Notes: a model not told the origin generated them from the letters alone. A DNA stretch of 64,000 nucleotides from Pseudomonas salomonii (GCF_900107155.1 NZ_FNOX01000004.1:186001-250000), one strand, 5' to 3'. Positions 1 through 10,149 are shown, numbered from the stretch's first letter. Made by a program: numbers and translations.

Positions 1-1
1 G

Positions 2-2200
2 GATGAGCGCGTATTGCCGGCAGCACGCTGGCGTACCGTGGGTTCGATCCGTCGCTATATCCTGCTGGTGCTGATGCTCGGCCAGACCATCGTTGCCGGC
101 TGGTACATGAAAGGCATCATGCCGTACCAGGGCTGGTCGCTGGTCGACTTCGACGAAATCCGCAACCAGACCCTGCTGCAAACCGCTACCCAGGTACTGC
201 CTTACGCCTTGCAAACCAGCATTCTGATCATGTTCGGGATTCTGTTCTGCTGGGTTTCGGCCGGCTTCTGGACCGCGCTGATGGGCTTCCTGGAGTTGCT
301 GACTGGCCACGATAAATACCGGATCTCCGGTAAAAGTGCCGGTGACGAGCCGATTCCGAAGGACGCCCGCACCGCGCTGGTGATGCCGATCTGCAACGAA
401 GACGTGCCCCGGGTCTTTGCCGGCCTGCGCGCTACGTTCGAATCGGTGGCCGCCACGGGCGACCTGGACCGTTTCGATTTCTTCGTGCTCAGCGACAGTA
501 ACGAAGCCGATATCTGTATCGCCGAACAGCAAGCCTGGCTTGATGTGTGCCGCGAAGCCGGTGGTTTCGGCAAGATCTTCTATCGCCGCCGTCGCCGTCG
601 CGTAAAGCGCAAGAGCGGCAACCTCGACGACTTCTGCCGTCGTTGGGGCGGTGAATACAAGTACATGGTGGTGCTCGACGCCGACAGCGTGATGAGCGGC
701 GAATGCCTGACCAGCCTGGTGCGCTTGATGGAAGCCACGCCGGATGCCGGGATTATCCAGACCGCGCCGCGTGCGTCGGGCATGGACACTCTGTATGCGC
801 GCATGCAGCAGTTCGCCACCCGCGTCTACGGCCCGCTGTTTACCGCTGGTCTGCACTTCTGGCAGCTGGGTGAATCCCACTACTGGGGTCACAACGCCAT
901 CATTCGTATGAAGCCGTTTATCGAGCACTGCGCCCTGGCGCCGTTGCCGGGTAAAGGTGCGTTTGCCGGTGCGATCCTCTCCCACGACTTCGTTGAAGCG
1001 GCGCTGATGCGCCGTGCCGGCTGGGGCGTGTGGATTGCCTACGACCTGCCGGGCAGCTACGAAGAACTGCCGCCGAACCTGCTGGATGAGCTCAAGCGTG
1101 ACCGTCGCTGGTGCCACGGTAACCTGATGAACTTCCGCCTGTTCCTGGTCAAAGGCATGCACCCGGTGCACCGTGCGGTGTTCCTGACCGGCGTGATGTC
1201 CTACCTGTCGGCGCCGTTGTGGTTCTTCTTCCTGGTGCTGTCGACGGCATTGCTGGCAGTGAACACCTTGATGGAGCCGCAATACTTCATGGCACCACGC
1301 CAGTTGTACCCGCTGTGGCCCCAATGGCACCCGGACAAGGCGGTGGCGCTGTTCTCCACCACCATCGTGCTGCTGTTCCTGCCTAAATTGCTCAGCATTA
1401 TCCTGATCTGGGCCAAGGGCGCGAAAGAGTTCGGTGGCAAGTTCAAGGTGACCTTGTCGATGCTGCTGGAGATGCTGTTCTCCATGCTGCTGGCGCCGGT
1501 GCGCATGATCTTCCACACCCGTTTCGTGCTCGCCGCGTTCCTGGGCTGGGCGGCGACCTGGAACTCGCCGCAGCGTGACGACGATTCCACGCCATGGAGC
1601 GAGGCGGTCAAGCGTCACGGCCCGCAGACCCTGCTGGGCTTCCTGTGGGCGTTGTTGGTGGTGTGGTTGAACCCAAGCTTCCTGTGGTGGCTGATTCCGA
1701 TCGTCGGCTCGCTGATGCTGTCGATTCCGGTGTCGGTGATCTCCAGCCGGGTCAAGCTGGGCCTCAAGTCTCGCGACGAGAGCCTGTTCCTGATCCCAGA
1801 GGAATACAACCCGCCACAAGCCTTGCTGTCGACCGAGCAATACACCCACGAAAACCGTTGGCACGCCCTCAATGACGGGTTTGTGCGTTCGGTGGTCGAC
1901 CCGCAGCAAAACGCCCTGGCCTGCGCCCTGGCGACCTCGCGTCACCGTGAGGCGGAGCCGATCGAGCACTTGCGTCAGGAACGTGTGCGCCACGCGATGA
2001 AAGTCGGCCCCGCCGGCCTCAACAACGGCGAGCGCCTGGCATTGCTGAGTGACCCGGTAGCCTTGGCTCGCCTGCATCAGCAGGTGTGGAGTGAAGGTCA
2101 TGCCGAGTGGCTCGGTGCCTGGCGTGCATCGGTGAAGGCTGATCCGCACGCGCCATTGCTGCCGCTGCAACCGCTGTCGTCCCAGGCCCAACCGGCCTGA
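2..2200 (+). CDS. opgH: Glucans biosynthesis glucosyltransferase H (5' end outside window)
   Basis: Inner-membrane family-2 glycosyltransferase that uses UDP-glucose to build the linear backbone of osmoregulated periplasmic glucans. The reading frame is open from base 2, so the start lies upstream; about 730 codons of a protein of roughly 850 residues are present. Visible features are an early membrane span ([18 protein letters not shown]), the glycosyltransferase Asp motif [10 protein letters not shown], the acceptor-site RDRRWCHGN motif (QxxRW-like), and several hydrophobic segments in the C-terminal half. The usual partner opgG would lie upstream, outside the window. A hairpin terminator follows directly. 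Identification rests on full-length resemblance to the Pseudomonas OpgH/MdoH family. Confidence 0.95.
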   Translation, partial: DERVLPAARWRTVGSIRRYILLVLMLGQTIVAGWYMKGIMPYQGWSLVDFDEIRNQTLLQTATQVLPYALQTSILIMFGILFCWVSAGFWTALMGFLELLTGHDKYRISGKSAGDEPIPKDARTALVMPICNEDVPRVFAGLRATFESVAATGDLDRFDFFVLSDSNEADICIAEQQAWLDVCREAGGFGKIFYRRRRRRVKRKSGNLDDFCRRWGGEYKYMVVLDADSVMSGECLTSLVRLMEATPDAGIIQTAPRASGMDTLYARMQQFATRVYGPLFTAGLHFWQLGESHYWGHNAIIRMKPFIEHCALAPLPGKGAFAGAILSHDFVEAALMRRAGWGVWIAYDLPGSYEELPPNLLDELKRDRRWCHGNLMNFRLFLVKGMHPVHRAVFLTGVMSYLSAPLWFFFLVLSTALLAVNTLMEPQYFMAPRQLYPLWPQWHPDKAVALFSTTIVLLFLPKLLSIILIWAKGAKEFGGKFKVTLSMLLEMLFSMLLAPVRMIFHTRFVLAAFLGWAATWNSPQRDDDSTPWSEAVKRHGPQTLLGFLWALLVVWLNPSFLWWLIPIVGSLMLSIPVSVISSRVKLGLKSRDESLFLIPEEYNPPQALLSTEQYTHENRWHALNDGFVRSVVDPQQNALACALATSRHREAEPIEHLRQERVRHAMKVGPAGLNNGERLALLSDPVALARLHQQVWSEGHAEWLGAWRASVKADPHAPLLPLQPLSSQAQPA

Positions 2201-2205
2201 TTCCG

Positions 2206-2236
2206 ACGCCCCCGAGGGCTCACCTCGGGGGCGTTA
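2206..2236 (+). terminator. Hairpin terminator after opgH
   Basis: A perfect 12-bp GC-rich stem (ACGCCCCCGAGG with CCTCGGGGGCGT) around a 5-nt loop starts 6 bases after the opgH stop. The T-tract is poor (TTAG), so it may be a weak intrinsic terminator or a 3'-end stabilising hairpin. Confidence 0.6.
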
Positions 2237-2294
2237 GATGCGCTGTTCCTACAGCGTTCAGAATATCCTCCTAATACCGCTAACCCCTTGTTAT

Positions 2295-2352
2295 TTCGAA
2301 ACAAAAGACCTTTGTTCGAAGCGTATTGCCGTGCCTGTCGCTGGGGTAGCAT
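2295..2352 (+). promoter_or_regulatory. Possible operator dyad and promoter of first binding-protein gene
   Basis: An inverted repeat lies at 2295-2320: TTCGAA plus ACAAA on the left, TTTGTTCGAA on the right, around AGACC, with one unpaired A. Downstream, TTGCCG (2326-2331) and TAGCAT (2347-2352) form a marginal sigma-70-like pair with a short 15-nt spacer, about 33 nt ahead of the ATG. The dyad just upstream of the -35 is the more convincing part; the regulator is unknown. Confidence 0.35.
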
Positions 2353-2385
2353 CGCCCCCAAATTGACTAGGTCGCAGGGGGTTTC

Positions 2386-3186
2386 ATGATCAAAAGGTAT
2401 TGTTCGGCGGTGCTGAGCGGCGTCATCGCATTGATTTACGCAGGCTGGTTGAGTGCTGGTGCCCTCGATGAGGCGGTTCGACGCGGTGTGCTTAAAGTCG
2501 GCACCACGCCCACCTATGTGCCCTTTGAAATGAAGGACAAGCAGGGCCGTATCGTTGGTTTTGAGGTCGACTTGCTGCAGGCGATGAGCCGCGCCTTGGG
2601 CGTCGAGCTTGAACTGGTCGCCGTGCCTTATACCGAGTTGCTGCCGGGGCTGATGGCGAAGAAGTTCGACCTGATCGGCAGCGGCATGACGGTGACGCAG
2701 GAGCGCAACCTCAAGCTGAATTTCAGCGACTCCTTTATCGTGGTCGGCCAGACCGTACTGCTGAACCCCAGCCTTGCCGGCAAGATTGCCAGCATCGAAG
2801 ACCTCGACGAGGCGGGTTACCGCATCGCTGCGACTGAAGGCACCACCGGCGAAGCGGCTGCGCAGCGGTTTCTGGGCGCCGCGCACCTGAGCAGCTTCGC
2901 AACGCCCGAAGAGGGTGTGCGCCAGGTGGTGGAGGGCAAGGCCGACGCCTTTGTCCATGACGCGCCCTACAACCTGATCGCGATGACCAGGCCGGAAAAC
3001 CATCGGCTCTTCGCCCTTGAGCAGCCATTTACCTTTGAGCCCTTGGCGTTTGGGCTCAAAAAAGGCGACTACGACAGCCTCAATTGGATCAACCACTTCC
3101 TCAATCAAATTGCCCAGGATGGCACCTACGATCGGCTGCACGACAAGTGGTTCAAGGAAACCGACTGGATGGCGGAGATCGACTGA
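2386..3186 (+). CDS. Amino-acid ABC transporter periplasmic substrate-binding protein (paralog 1)
   Basis: 266 residues, SBP_bac_3 (GlnH/HisJ-type) family. An N-terminal signal peptide (MIKRYCSAVLSGVIALIYAG... ending near SAGA) is followed by the family opening LKVGTTPTYVPFEM and the GFEVDLLQAM motif. It should bind a polar amino acid in the periplasm and deliver it to the permease encoded at about 4.4 kb. It is clearly paralogous to the next gene: both carry GSGMT, TQERNL, FIVVGQT, GTTGE, KADAF and FTFEPLAFGLKKGD at equivalent places. It has its own upstream region and is separated from the second copy by 217 bases, so the two may be expressed independently. Ligand cannot be read from sequence. 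Confidence 0.9.
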   Translation: MIKRYCSAVLSGVIALIYAGWLSAGALDEAVRRGVLKVGTTPTYVPFEMKDKQGRIVGFEVDLLQAMSRALGVELELVAVPYTELLPGLMAKKFDLIGSGMTVTQERNLKLNFSDSFIVVGQTVLLNPSLAGKIASIEDLDEAGYRIAATEGTTGEAAAQRFLGAAHLSSFATPEEGVRQVVEGKADAFVHDAPYNLIAMTRPENHRLFALEQPFTFEPLAFGLKKGDYDSLNWINHFLNQIAQDGTYDRLHDKWFKETDWMAEID

Positions 3187-3312
3187 ACGTCATAACTGCT
3201 TACACATCAATCAATTGCCGCGCCGTTGTGCTGATGTGTCTAGTGCCTGCGATGTGCTGCACCGTTGTGGGGCTTTTCCGACATACGCCGATAACATTTA
3301 CCCGTGAAACCT

Positions 3313-3340
3313 TTGTGACGGGCAACGAGTGGGTTAGGAT
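3313..3340 (+). promoter_or_regulatory. Sigma-70-like promoter of second binding-protein gene
   Basis: TTGTGA at 3313-3318 and TAGGAT at 3335-3340 with a 16-nt spacer, about 64 bases before the start codon. The 217-base gap it sits in (3187-3403) holds no gene. This supports separate transcription of the second binding protein and probably of the permease and ATPase behind it. Confidence 0.5.
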
Positions 3341-3403
3341 CGCACCCCGAATTGGTGCAGCCCTTTTGCGCGCCGGCGTTATAAGAATCTTTCAGGGGAC
3401 TTG

Positions 3404-4204
3404 ATGATGAAAAAGTATCTTTCGATGCTGATGCTCGGCGTCACCGCGCTGGTCGCGGCCACTGCGGCGCACGCGGGCGCCATCGATGATGCGGTCAAGC
3501 GCGGCACGCTGAAAGTCGGCATGGACCCGACCTACATGCCGTTCGAAATGACCGACAAGCGCGGTGAAATCATCGGTTTTGAAGTCGACATCCTCAAGGC
3601 CATGGCCAAGTCCATGGGCGTCAAGCTGGAACTGGTATCCACCGGCTACGACGGCATTATCCCGGCCTTCCTGACCGGCAAGTTCGACATGATCGGCAGC
3701 GGCATGACCCTGACCCAGGAGCGCAATCTGCGCCTGAACTTCAGCGAACCCTTCATCGTGGTCGGCCAGACCCTGCTGATTCGTAAAGACCTGGAAGGCA
3801 CCATCAAGTCCTACAAAGATTTGAACGACGAGAAATACCGCCTGACCTCCAAGCTCGGCACCACCGGCGAGATGGTTGCCAGGAAGCTGATCTCCAAAGC
3901 CAAGTACCACGGCTATGACAACGAACAGGAAGGCGTGCTGGACGTGGTCAACGGCAAGGCCGATGCCTTTGTGTATGACGCGCCGTACAACGTGGTTGCC
4001 GAGAAGAAAGTCGGTAATGGCAAGCTGGTGTTCCTGGAAGAACCCTTCACCTTCGAGCCACTGGCGTTCGGCCTGAAAAAGGGCGATTTCGACAGCCTCA
4101 ACTACATCAACAACTTCCTGCACCAGATCCGCAACGACGGCACCTACGATCGCATCCATGACAAGTGGTTCAAGAGCTCCGAGTGGCTCAAGGACATGGA
4201 ATAA
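3404..4204 (+). CDS. Amino-acid ABC transporter periplasmic substrate-binding protein (paralog 2)
   Basis: 266 residues, SBP_bac_3 family, with a classic signal peptide (MMKKYLSMLMLGVTALVAATAAHA, cleavage after AHA). The ATG at 3404 was chosen over the in-frame TTG just before it because an AGGGGA Shine-Dalgarno sits at the right distance. Binding-fold signatures are LKVGMDPTYMPFEM, GFEVDILKAM, GSGMTLTQERN and DKWFKSSEWL at the end. It lies immediately upstream of the permease and ATPase genes and is probably the main binding partner. It corresponds in position to the binding protein of the PAO1 PA5074-PA5076 transporter; that correspondence is from memory of gene order. Confidence 0.92.
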   Translation: MMKKYLSMLMLGVTALVAATAAHAGAIDDAVKRGTLKVGMDPTYMPFEMTDKRGEIIGFEVDILKAMAKSMGVKLELVSTGYDGIIPAFLTGKFDMIGSGMTLTQERNLRLNFSEPFIVVGQTLLIRKDLEGTIKSYKDLNDEKYRLTSKLGTTGEMVARKLISKAKYHGYDNEQEGVLDVVNGKADAFVYDAPYNVVAEKKVGNGKLVFLEEPFTFEPLAFGLKKGDFDSLNYINNFLHQIRNDGTYDRIHDKWFKSSEWLKDME

Positions 4205-4220
4205 GCGCTGACACCGAGTC

Positions 4221-4326
4221 GATCGTTCCCACGCTCTGCGTGGGAATGCAGCCCGTGACGCTGCGCGTCACAAAGCGGACGCAGAGCGCCCAGTGAGGCA
4301 TTCCCACGCAGAGCGTGGGAACGATC
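4221..4326. repeat. 106-bp palindromic intergenic repeat, family A, copy 1
   Basis: Begins GATCGTTCCCACGC and ends with the inverse GCGTGGGAACGATC. Inside are three hairpins: TTCCCACGC/GCGTGGGAA, GTGACGC/GCGTCAC and a second TTCCCACGC/GCGTGGGAA. Four related copies occur in this window (6047, 10150, 26203, 49264), all between genes. Here it separates the binding protein from the permease and its right end is only 32 bases from the chosen permease start. Confidence 0.9.
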
Positions 4327-4358
4327 TCATGCCAGGCGATACATCTTCGGAAAGTGAA

Positions 4359-5318
4359 ATGAAACAGAAAAAAGCCCAATGGCCCTGGCACCTGCTGACC
4401 GTGGTCGTGCTGGTCGGCCTGGCCGGCGCGTTGTACTACGCCACCTCGTTGATGTCCTACGAGTGGCGCTGGAACCGCGTGCCGCAGTACTTCGCCTATC
4501 AGGCCGAAACGTCCCAGCGCGCCGCCGACATCTCCACCGTCATTGAGCTGGTGCGCAAAGGCGACGTCGCCGAAGTCACCTTGCGCAACGACGCAGGCAC
4601 CGAGCAAAAGCTGACCGTGGCCGACAACAGCCTGCAAGTGTCACGTGGCGACGACGTGGCCGAAGGCGATGTTATCGGCGTCACCCGGCATTGGGCGCTG
4701 GGCCCGTTGATGTGGGGTTTGTGGACGACCTTATGGTTGTCGGTGGTCTCCGGAATCCTGGGTTTGGCGATGGGTCTGGCAACCGGCTTATGCCGTCTGT
4801 CGAGCAACCCGACCTTGCGCGATCTGTCGACGATCTACGTCGAACTGGTGCGCGGTACGCCGCTATTGGTGCAAATCTTTATCTTCTACTTCTTCATCGG
4901 CACGGTGCTCAACCTGTCCCGCGAATTTGCCGGGATTGCCGCGCTGTCGCTGTTCACCGGCGCTTACGTGGCGGAAATCGTGCGCGCCGGTGTGCAGTCC
5001 ATCACCCGTGGCCAGAACGAAGCCGCCCGCTCCCTGGGGTTGAGCGCCAGCCAGTCGATGCGCCACGTGGTGTTGCCGCAGGCGTTCAAGCGCGTACTGC
5101 CGCCATTGGCCGGACAATTTATCAGCCTGGTGAAAGACACCTCGCTGGTCTCGGTGATCGCGATTACCGAGCTGCTTAAAAGCGGCCGTGAAGTGATCAC
5201 CACCTCGTTCTCGCCCTTTGAAATCCTGTTCTGTGTGGCAGGCCTGTACCTGCTGATCAACCTGCCGCTGTCGAAAATGGCCAGCCGGCTTGAGCGGAGG
5301 CTCGCGCAAAGTGATTGA
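4359..5318 (+). CDS. Polar amino-acid ABC transporter permease
   Basis: 319 residues from the ATG at 4359 ([13 protein letters not shown]). Longer frames from 4329 or 4293 would run back to or into the palindromic repeat, so the shorter start is preferred; a GGAAAG lies upstream. One membrane span near residues 12-30 is followed by a roughly 80-residue periplasmic segment (through [10 protein letters not shown]) and then the HisM/GlnP-type core, with the family opening around [17 protein letters not shown] and the coupling motif [23 protein letters not shown] facing the ATPase. Family members often work as a two-permease pair; only one is present, so it probably forms a homodimer. The ATPase start overlaps its end by 8 bases. 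Confidence 0.88.
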   Translation: MKQKKAQWPWHLLTVVVLVGLAGALYYATSLMSYEWRWNRVPQYFAYQAETSQRAADISTVIELVRKGDVAEVTLRNDAGTEQKLTVADNSLQVSRGDDVAEGDVIGVTRHWALGPLMWGLWTTLWLSVVSGILGLAMGLATGLCRLSSNPTLRDLSTIYVELVRGTPLLVQIFIFYFFIGTVLNLSREFAGIAALSLFTGAYVAEIVRAGVQSITRGQNEAARSLGLSASQSMRHVVLPQAFKRVLPPLAGQFISLVKDTSLVSVIAITELLKSGREVITTSFSPFEILFCVAGLYLLINLPLSKMASRLERRLAQSD

Positions 5319-6045
5319 AGTCCGCGATCTGGTAAAAGTCTTCGACACCCGTGGCCAGGTAGTGCGCGCCGTGGACCACGTGACCACCCAAGTCGCCAAG
5401 GGCGAAGTGCTGGTGGTGATTGGCCCGTCAGGTTCGGGCAAGTCCACGTTCCTGCGCTGCCTTAACGGCCTGGAAGAATTCGACTCGGGCTCGGTGAGCA
5501 TCGACGGCCTGCAACTGGCCGACCCGAAAACCGACGTGAATGCCTACCGCCGTGAAGTCGGCATGGTGTTCCAGCACTTCAATTTGTTCCCGCACATGAC
5601 AGTGCTGGAAAACCTGTGCCTGGCGCAAAAAGTCGTGCGCAAGCGTGGCAAGCAAGAGCGTGAAGCCAAGGCCTTGGCGCTGCTGGAAAAGGTCGGTATT
5701 GCGCAGAAGGCCAACGAGTTCCCGTCGCGCCTGTCCGGTGGCCAGCAACAGCGGGTAGCCATTGCCCGCGCGTTGGCCATGGAGCCCAAGGTGATGCTGT
5801 TTGATGAGCCCACCTCGGCGCTGGACCCGGAAATGGTCGGCGAAGTGCTGGACGTGATGAAGACCCTGGCCCTGGAAGGCATGACGATGGTCTGCGTCAC
5901 TCACGAGATGGGCTTTGCCCGTGAAGTGGCAGACCGCGTGCTGTTCTTCGACCACGGCAAATTGCTCGAAGATGCGGCCCCGGCCGAGTTCTTCGATGCA
6001 CCGAAAGACCCGCGCGCCCAAGCCTTCCTGCGCCAGGTCCTCTAA
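5311..6045 (+). CDS. Polar amino-acid ABC transporter ATP-binding protein
   Basis: 244 residues. The GTG at 5311 is chosen because GGAGG lies about 10 nt upstream and the start overlaps the permease stop, as expected for a coupled pair; an upstream in-frame TTG has no such site. All ATPase motifs are intact: Walker [10 protein letters not shown] (residues 38-46), Q-loop [13 protein letters not shown], signature LSGGQQQR (about 141-148), Walker [15 protein letters not shown] and the H-loop CVTHEMGFA. The [13 protein letters not shown] wording is typical of the GlnQ/HisP subfamily. It energises uptake through the preceding permease. Confidence 0.93.
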   Translation: MIEVRDLVKVFDTRGQVVRAVDHVTTQVAKGEVLVVIGPSGSGKSTFLRCLNGLEEFDSGSVSIDGLQLADPKTDVNAYRREVGMVFQHFNLFPHMTVLENLCLAQKVVRKRGKQEREAKALALLEKVGIAQKANEFPSRLSGGQQQRVAIARALAMEPKVMLFDEPTSALDPEMVGEVLDVMKTLALEGMTMVCVTHEMGFAREVADRVLFFDHGKLLEDAAPAEFFDAPKDPRAQAFLRQVL

Positions 6046-6046
6046 T

Positions 6047-6098
6047 GATCGTTCCCACGCTCCGCGTGGGAAAGCCTCCTGGGACGCTCCGCGTCCCG
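6047..6098. repeat. Half copy of palindromic repeat family A, copy 2
   Basis: Begins two bases after the ATPase stop with GATCGTTCCCACGC, forms the first hairpin (TTCCCACGC/GCGTGGGAA) and the second (GGGACGC/GCGTCCC), then decays; the right-hand inverted arm is missing. It lies between convergent genes and could act as a transcription-end hairpin. Confidence 0.8.
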
Positions 6099-6112
6099 AC
6101 GTTAGTGACGCC

Positions 6113-8020
6113 TCAAAGCCTGAATTTACCCACCAACGTCTGCAAATCCAGGCTCAACCGGGTCAACTGAGCGCTCGCCGCGGCTGTTTCCTCACTGGCC
6201 GCAGCGGTTTGTTCGGTGACATCCCGCACCTTCAACACACTGCGATTGATCTCTTCCGCCACCGCGCTCTGTTGTTCGGCGGCGGCAGCAATCTGCGGGT
6301 TCATTTCCTGGATGATCGACACGGTGCGCGCAATCGCGGCCAGGGCATCGCCCGCATCGCGGGTCAGGCCGACGCTGTTGTCGGTCAGGCTACGGCTGCT
6401 GTCCATGATGTCTGCGACCTGCTGGGTGCCGGTATTCAGGCCGAGGATCAAGCCTTCGATTTCTTCGGCAGATTCCTGGGTGCGCTGGGCCAGGCTGCGC
6501 ACTTCGTCGGCGACTACCGCAAAACCCTGGCCGGCACTGCCCGCGCGCGCCGCTTCAATGGCTGCGTTCAGGGCCAGCAAGTTGGTTTGCTGGGACACTG
6601 ACTTGATCACGTCGAGCACGCTGCCGATTTTCTGGCTTTCGTGTTGCAGCGCAATCATCGCCTGGCTCGAGCGCGCCATCTCATGGGCCAAGTGGCCGAT
6701 TTGCTCCATCGCCTGGGTCACCACTTTTTCGCCGGCGCCAGCCTCCTGGTCCGCTTCATTGGCCGCCACGGACGCCTGCTCGGCGTGCCGGGCGACCTCC
6801 TGGGCAGTGGCGAGCATTTCATTCATTGCGGTGGCCACCTGATCGGTTTCCTCCTTCTGGTCGTTGACCCCGGCGCGAGTCTGTTCGGTGACGGCGGATA
6901 ACTGCGTTGCGGCACTGGCGATCTGCCGGGTGCTGTCGCCGATACCGCTGATCAGGTTGCGCAAGTTGCGGGTCATTTGCCCGATGCTCTGCTGCAACTG
7001 GCCCAGCTCGTCGCGACGGTCCTCTTCAATGTCCCGGCTCAGGTCGCCGTCAGCAATACGGTGGGCGGCCGTAAGGATTGCGCGCAGAGGCACGACAACT
7101 TGCCGAGCGATCCACCAGGCGGCGAGTGCACCGAGCAGCAAGGCCGCCACGGTAACGCTCAGCAGCCGTGTGTGGGTCTGCTCGGCTTCGCTGTCACGCT
7201 TGGTGTTCTGATCCACGCTCAGTTGACGGCTTTGCTCACGCAAATCATTGAGCTGCTGTTCAAAGCGGTTTTGCAGGGTCTCGGTGTTGAGCTGTGCTTC
7301 CTTGAGCTTGGTCAATTGTTCGCGATAGTTGGCCAGGTCGGCTTTAAGCAGCGCCGCGTCGACGGGCAGTGCGGTTACCGCCGCTTGTGCCACATTCAGG
7401 GCGTCGAGTGCCTGAATAAGTGCCTCGGCATAGGCTTGCAGCGACTCCGCGGCCCAGGCCGGGCTCTGAGCGCGATCTTCGGCCTGCTCCATGGCCTGAC
7501 GCAGGTTTTCGATGGCGTCCAAGGCTTTTTCATCTTCCTGGTTGGGCAAATCGCTGGCGAACTGGGCGAGGCTGTCGCTGGCCTGCAGCGCGGTTTTCTT
7601 GAGGTCCGGGCGGATGCGCTCGCGTTGCTCGATCAATGCGGGCAAGTCCGCCAGCGCTGTCTTGAAGCTCGTCACCAAACGTGTCGCTTCCTGCAGTCGC
7701 TGCACGTCGGCCGGGTCGTTGAGGCGGCTTGAAAGGTCGGCCAGTCGCTGGTCGATCTTTTCGGTCTGCGCGTGCATTTTGGCCAGGCTGCTGGCATCTG
7801 TCAGGGTGCGGTACACGATCCTGTCGGCGCGCATGGCCTCGGCGTCAAGGGCCAGTTGCCCAAGGGTCGTCAGGCTGTTTGAGCGATAAAGCACGTCTTT
7901 CAAGGCCTGCCAGCCGGTCGCGGCGATCAGGATGCTTAAGATCAACACTTGGCCGAAACCCAGTGCGAGTTTGAGACGGATGCTGGCGTTGACCAGCAAA
8001 CGGGTCAGCCGAGGAAACAT
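6113..8020 (-). CDS. Methyl-accepting chemotaxis protein (copy 1)
   Basis: 635 residues; the ATG at 8020 is set by a GGAGG Shine-Dalgarno six bases upstream. Membrane span 1 is at about residues 20-40, followed by a helix-rich periplasmic region of about 245 residues (no PAS-like or Cache-like motif evident), membrane span 2 (LLSVTVAALLLGALAAWWIA) and a HAMP region (RAILTAAHRIADGDLSRDI). The signalling hairpin tip reads [18 protein letters not shown]...[10 protein letters not shown]. No C-terminal CheR-binding pentapeptide is seen; it ends VGKFRL. The size and all-helical sensor fit a helical bimodular (HBM/McpS-like) ligand domain, which is inference. Position corresponds to PAO1 PA5072. Confidence 0.92.
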   Translation of the reverse strand: MFPRLTRLLVNASIRLKLALGFGQVLILSILIAATGWQALKDVLYRSNSLTTLGQLALDAEAMRADRIVYRTLTDASSLAKMHAQTEKIDQRLADLSSRLNDPADVQRLQEATRLVTSFKTALADLPALIEQRERIRPDLKKTALQASDSLAQFASDLPNQEDEKALDAIENLRQAMEQAEDRAQSPAWAAESLQAYAEALIQALDALNVAQAAVTALPVDAALLKADLANYREQLTKLKEAQLNTETLQNRFEQQLNDLREQSRQLSVDQNTKRDSEAEQTHTRLLSVTVAALLLGALAAWWIARQVVVPLRAILTAAHRIADGDLSRDIEEDRRDELGQLQQSIGQMTRNLRNLISGIGDSTRQIASAATQLSAVTEQTRAGVNDQKEETDQVATAMNEMLATAQEVARHAEQASVAANEADQEAGAGEKVVTQAMEQIGHLAHEMARSSQAMIALQHESQKIGSVLDVIKSVSQQTNLLALNAAIEAARAGSAGQGFAVVADEVRSLAQRTQESAEEIEGLILGLNTGTQQVADIMDSSRSLTDNSVGLTRDAGDALAAIARTVSIIQEMNPQIAAAAEQQSAVAEEINRSVLKVRDVTEQTAAASEETAAASAQLTRLSLDLQTLVGKFRL

Positions 8021-8157
8021 GGTGAACCTCCAAATCTGGGAAAGCATTTCGCAACAGCTGAAACGCTAAATCGATTCGAGGTCGTGGCGGGCTGATAACT
8101 ACGTAGGAAATTTCATAAGTTGCGGCGGCCTTGATCCGGCCGCCGCGTAGGTGCGGG

Positions 8158-10074
8158 TCAGATGCGGAAGCGCCCGACCAGAGACTGCAAGTAGATCCCC
8201 AAGCGTGCCAGTTCGGCACTCGAGGCGGCAGTTTCCTCGCTGGCCGAGGAGGTCTGTTCAGACACGTCGCGCACATTCAACACGCTGCGGTTGATCTCCT
8301 CGGCCACAGCGCTCTGTTGCTCGGCAGCAGTGGCAATCTGCGAGTTCATCGCCTGGATAGTCGAGACCGTACGCGTGATATTGCTCAGCGCGTTGCCGGC
8401 GCGGCGGGTCAGTTCGACGCTGCTGTCGGTGAGGCCACGGCTGTTGTCCATGATGGCCGCCACCTGCTGGGTGCCGTTTTGCAGGCCGACGATCAGTTCT
8501 TCGATCTCCTCGGTGGACTTCTGCGTGCGCTGGGCCAGGCTGCGCACCTCATCGGCCACCACCGCAAAGCCGCGACCGGCCTCACCGGCCCGCGCTGCTT
8601 CAATCGCCGCGTTCAGCGCCAGCAGGTTGGTTTGTTGTGCCACCGACTTGATCACATCGAGCACGCTGCCGATCTTGTCGCTTTCGCGCTTGAGGTCGCC
8701 CATGGCCACCGTGGAATGACCGACCTCGGTCGCCAGGCGCTCAATCTGCGCGATGGCTTCACCCACCACCTTGTCGCCTTCACGGGCTTGTTGGTCCGCC
8801 GCCACGGCAGCTTCGGAGGCTTCTTCGGCGTTGCGCGCCACTTCCTGCACGGTGGCGGCCATTTCGTTCATGGCGGTGGCCACTTGGTCGGTTTCGACCT
8901 TTTGGCTGTTAACCCCGGCGCTGGTCTGTTCGGTCACGGCCGACAGTTGTTCGGCAGCGCTGGCAATCTGGGTGACGCCGTCGCTGATACCGCCGATCAA
9001 CTCGCGCAGGCCGACGCTCATGCTTTGCATGGCGCGTTGCAACTGGCCCAACTCGTCCTGGCGGGCGGAGTTGAGGTTATGGCTCAGATCGCCCGAGGCC
9101 ACGCGCTCGGCGACTTGGAGGGTCTGGTTGAGCGGGATCACGATCTGGCGGGTGATGGCCCAGGCGGCGAAAATGCCGAAGATCAGCGCCAGCACGGTGG
9201 CCAGCAGCAACAGCTGTTTAGCGTGGGCGGCATCGGCATCGCGCACGGCGGTCTGGGAGGTGGTGAGTTTTTCGCTGTGCCCCAGCAGGATATCGCCCTG
9301 GGCGGTCATGATTTTCAGCGCGGCGGCGCTGGCCACCTGGGAGTCGCGGTACTGGCTGACGGCGGCGCGGTAGGCTTGCAGGGACACGCCGGCCTCTTGC
9401 AGGTTGGCCTGGTATTGCTCAGGTAGCTTGCCTTGCAGGTCGGTGATTTTCTTCAGGGCATTGTCGATGGCATCCAGGGCTGGTTGCTCGGCTTCGGTCT
9501 TGCCGCTGTAGGTATAACCGCGCACCTGGAAGCGCGACTGCTGGATCAGCTTGCTCAGGTCGACCACGCTGTTGAACTGCGTGACGCTGTCGCCTTGCAG
9601 CAGGGCCGCTTCGATTTCGTTGATCTTGGCCACGGCGTTGTCGGCAGTGTCACCGAGCTTGCTGCGTGCGCCCTCGCGCTTGAGGCCGGCCAGGACCATA
9701 GTGCCAAAGGCTTTTTTGTATTGGCCCAGGGCTTGCTGCTGTTGCTCGACCAGGGCTTTGTCGTCGGGTTGCTCGATCAGCGTTTCGGCGGTTTTGAGGC
9801 CATCGTCCAGTTGCTTCAGCAGGCTGTTGACGGCGTCGGTGCCTTGTTCGCCCCGGCGCATTTCAAAGTCCAGGCGCGCCAGGCGCAGGTCTTTGGTCAG
9901 GCCGTTGAGGCTGGAGATAAAGCCCAGCTTGTCGCCACGACTGGTCACGTCGCCCAAGCCGGTCCAACCGGTGAAGGTGGTCACCAGCGTCAGGATCAAC
10001 ACCAAGCCAAAGCCTATGCTCAGCTTGCGATTGACGCTCACATTCCCCAGTTTTTCGGCTAACCAACGATACAT
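8158..10074 (-). CDS. Methyl-accepting chemotaxis protein (copy 2)
   Basis: 638 residues, ATG at 10074 with an AGGAG Shine-Dalgarno. Membrane span 1 lies at about residues 18-38 and span 2 at about 283-305 ([20 protein letters not shown]), enclosing about 245 helical periplasmic residues, then HAMP ([17 protein letters not shown]). The conserved signalling tip is present ([37 protein letters not shown]). It shares architecture and most of the cytoplasmic half with the neighbouring receptor, but the sensor regions differ strongly, so the two probably detect different ligands. It ends VGRFRI and has no pentapeptide tether. The 137-base gap to the next receptor shows no terminator. Confidence 0.92.
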   Translation of the reverse strand: MYRWLAEKLGNVSVNRKLSIGFGLVLILTLVTTFTGWTGLGDVTSRGDKLGFISSLNGLTKDLRLARLDFEMRRGEQGTDAVNSLLKQLDDGLKTAETLIEQPDDKALVEQQQQALGQYKKAFGTMVLAGLKREGARSKLGDTADNAVAKINEIEAALLQGDSVTQFNSVVDLSKLIQQSRFQVRGYTYSGKTEAEQPALDAIDNALKKITDLQGKLPEQYQANLQEAGVSLQAYRAAVSQYRDSQVASAAALKIMTAQGDILLGHSEKLTTSQTAVRDADAAHAKQLLLLATVLALIFGIFAAWAITRQIVIPLNQTLQVAERVASGDLSHNLNSARQDELGQLQRAMQSMSVGLRELIGGISDGVTQIASAAEQLSAVTEQTSAGVNSQKVETDQVATAMNEMAATVQEVARNAEEASEAAVAADQQAREGDKVVGEAIAQIERLATEVGHSTVAMGDLKRESDKIGSVLDVIKSVAQQTNLLALNAAIEAARAGEAGRGFAVVADEVRSLAQRTQKSTEEIEELIVGLQNGTQQVAAIMDNSRGLTDSSVELTRRAGNALSNITRTVSTIQAMNSQIATAAEQQSAVAEEINRSVLNVRDVSEQTSSASEETAASSAELARLGIYLQSLVGRFRI

Positions 10075-10149
10075 ACTGCGATCTCCTTTGGAACAAGGCT
10101 TGGACTTATTCAGAGGCTATCGGCAGCGCAGGAAAATTCTGTAGGTGTT

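Noticed and set aside
4221..4326. Family A repeats considered as CRISPR-like or as tRNA-like structures.
   Set aside because: They occur singly, with no regular spacers, and have no acceptor or anticodon features.
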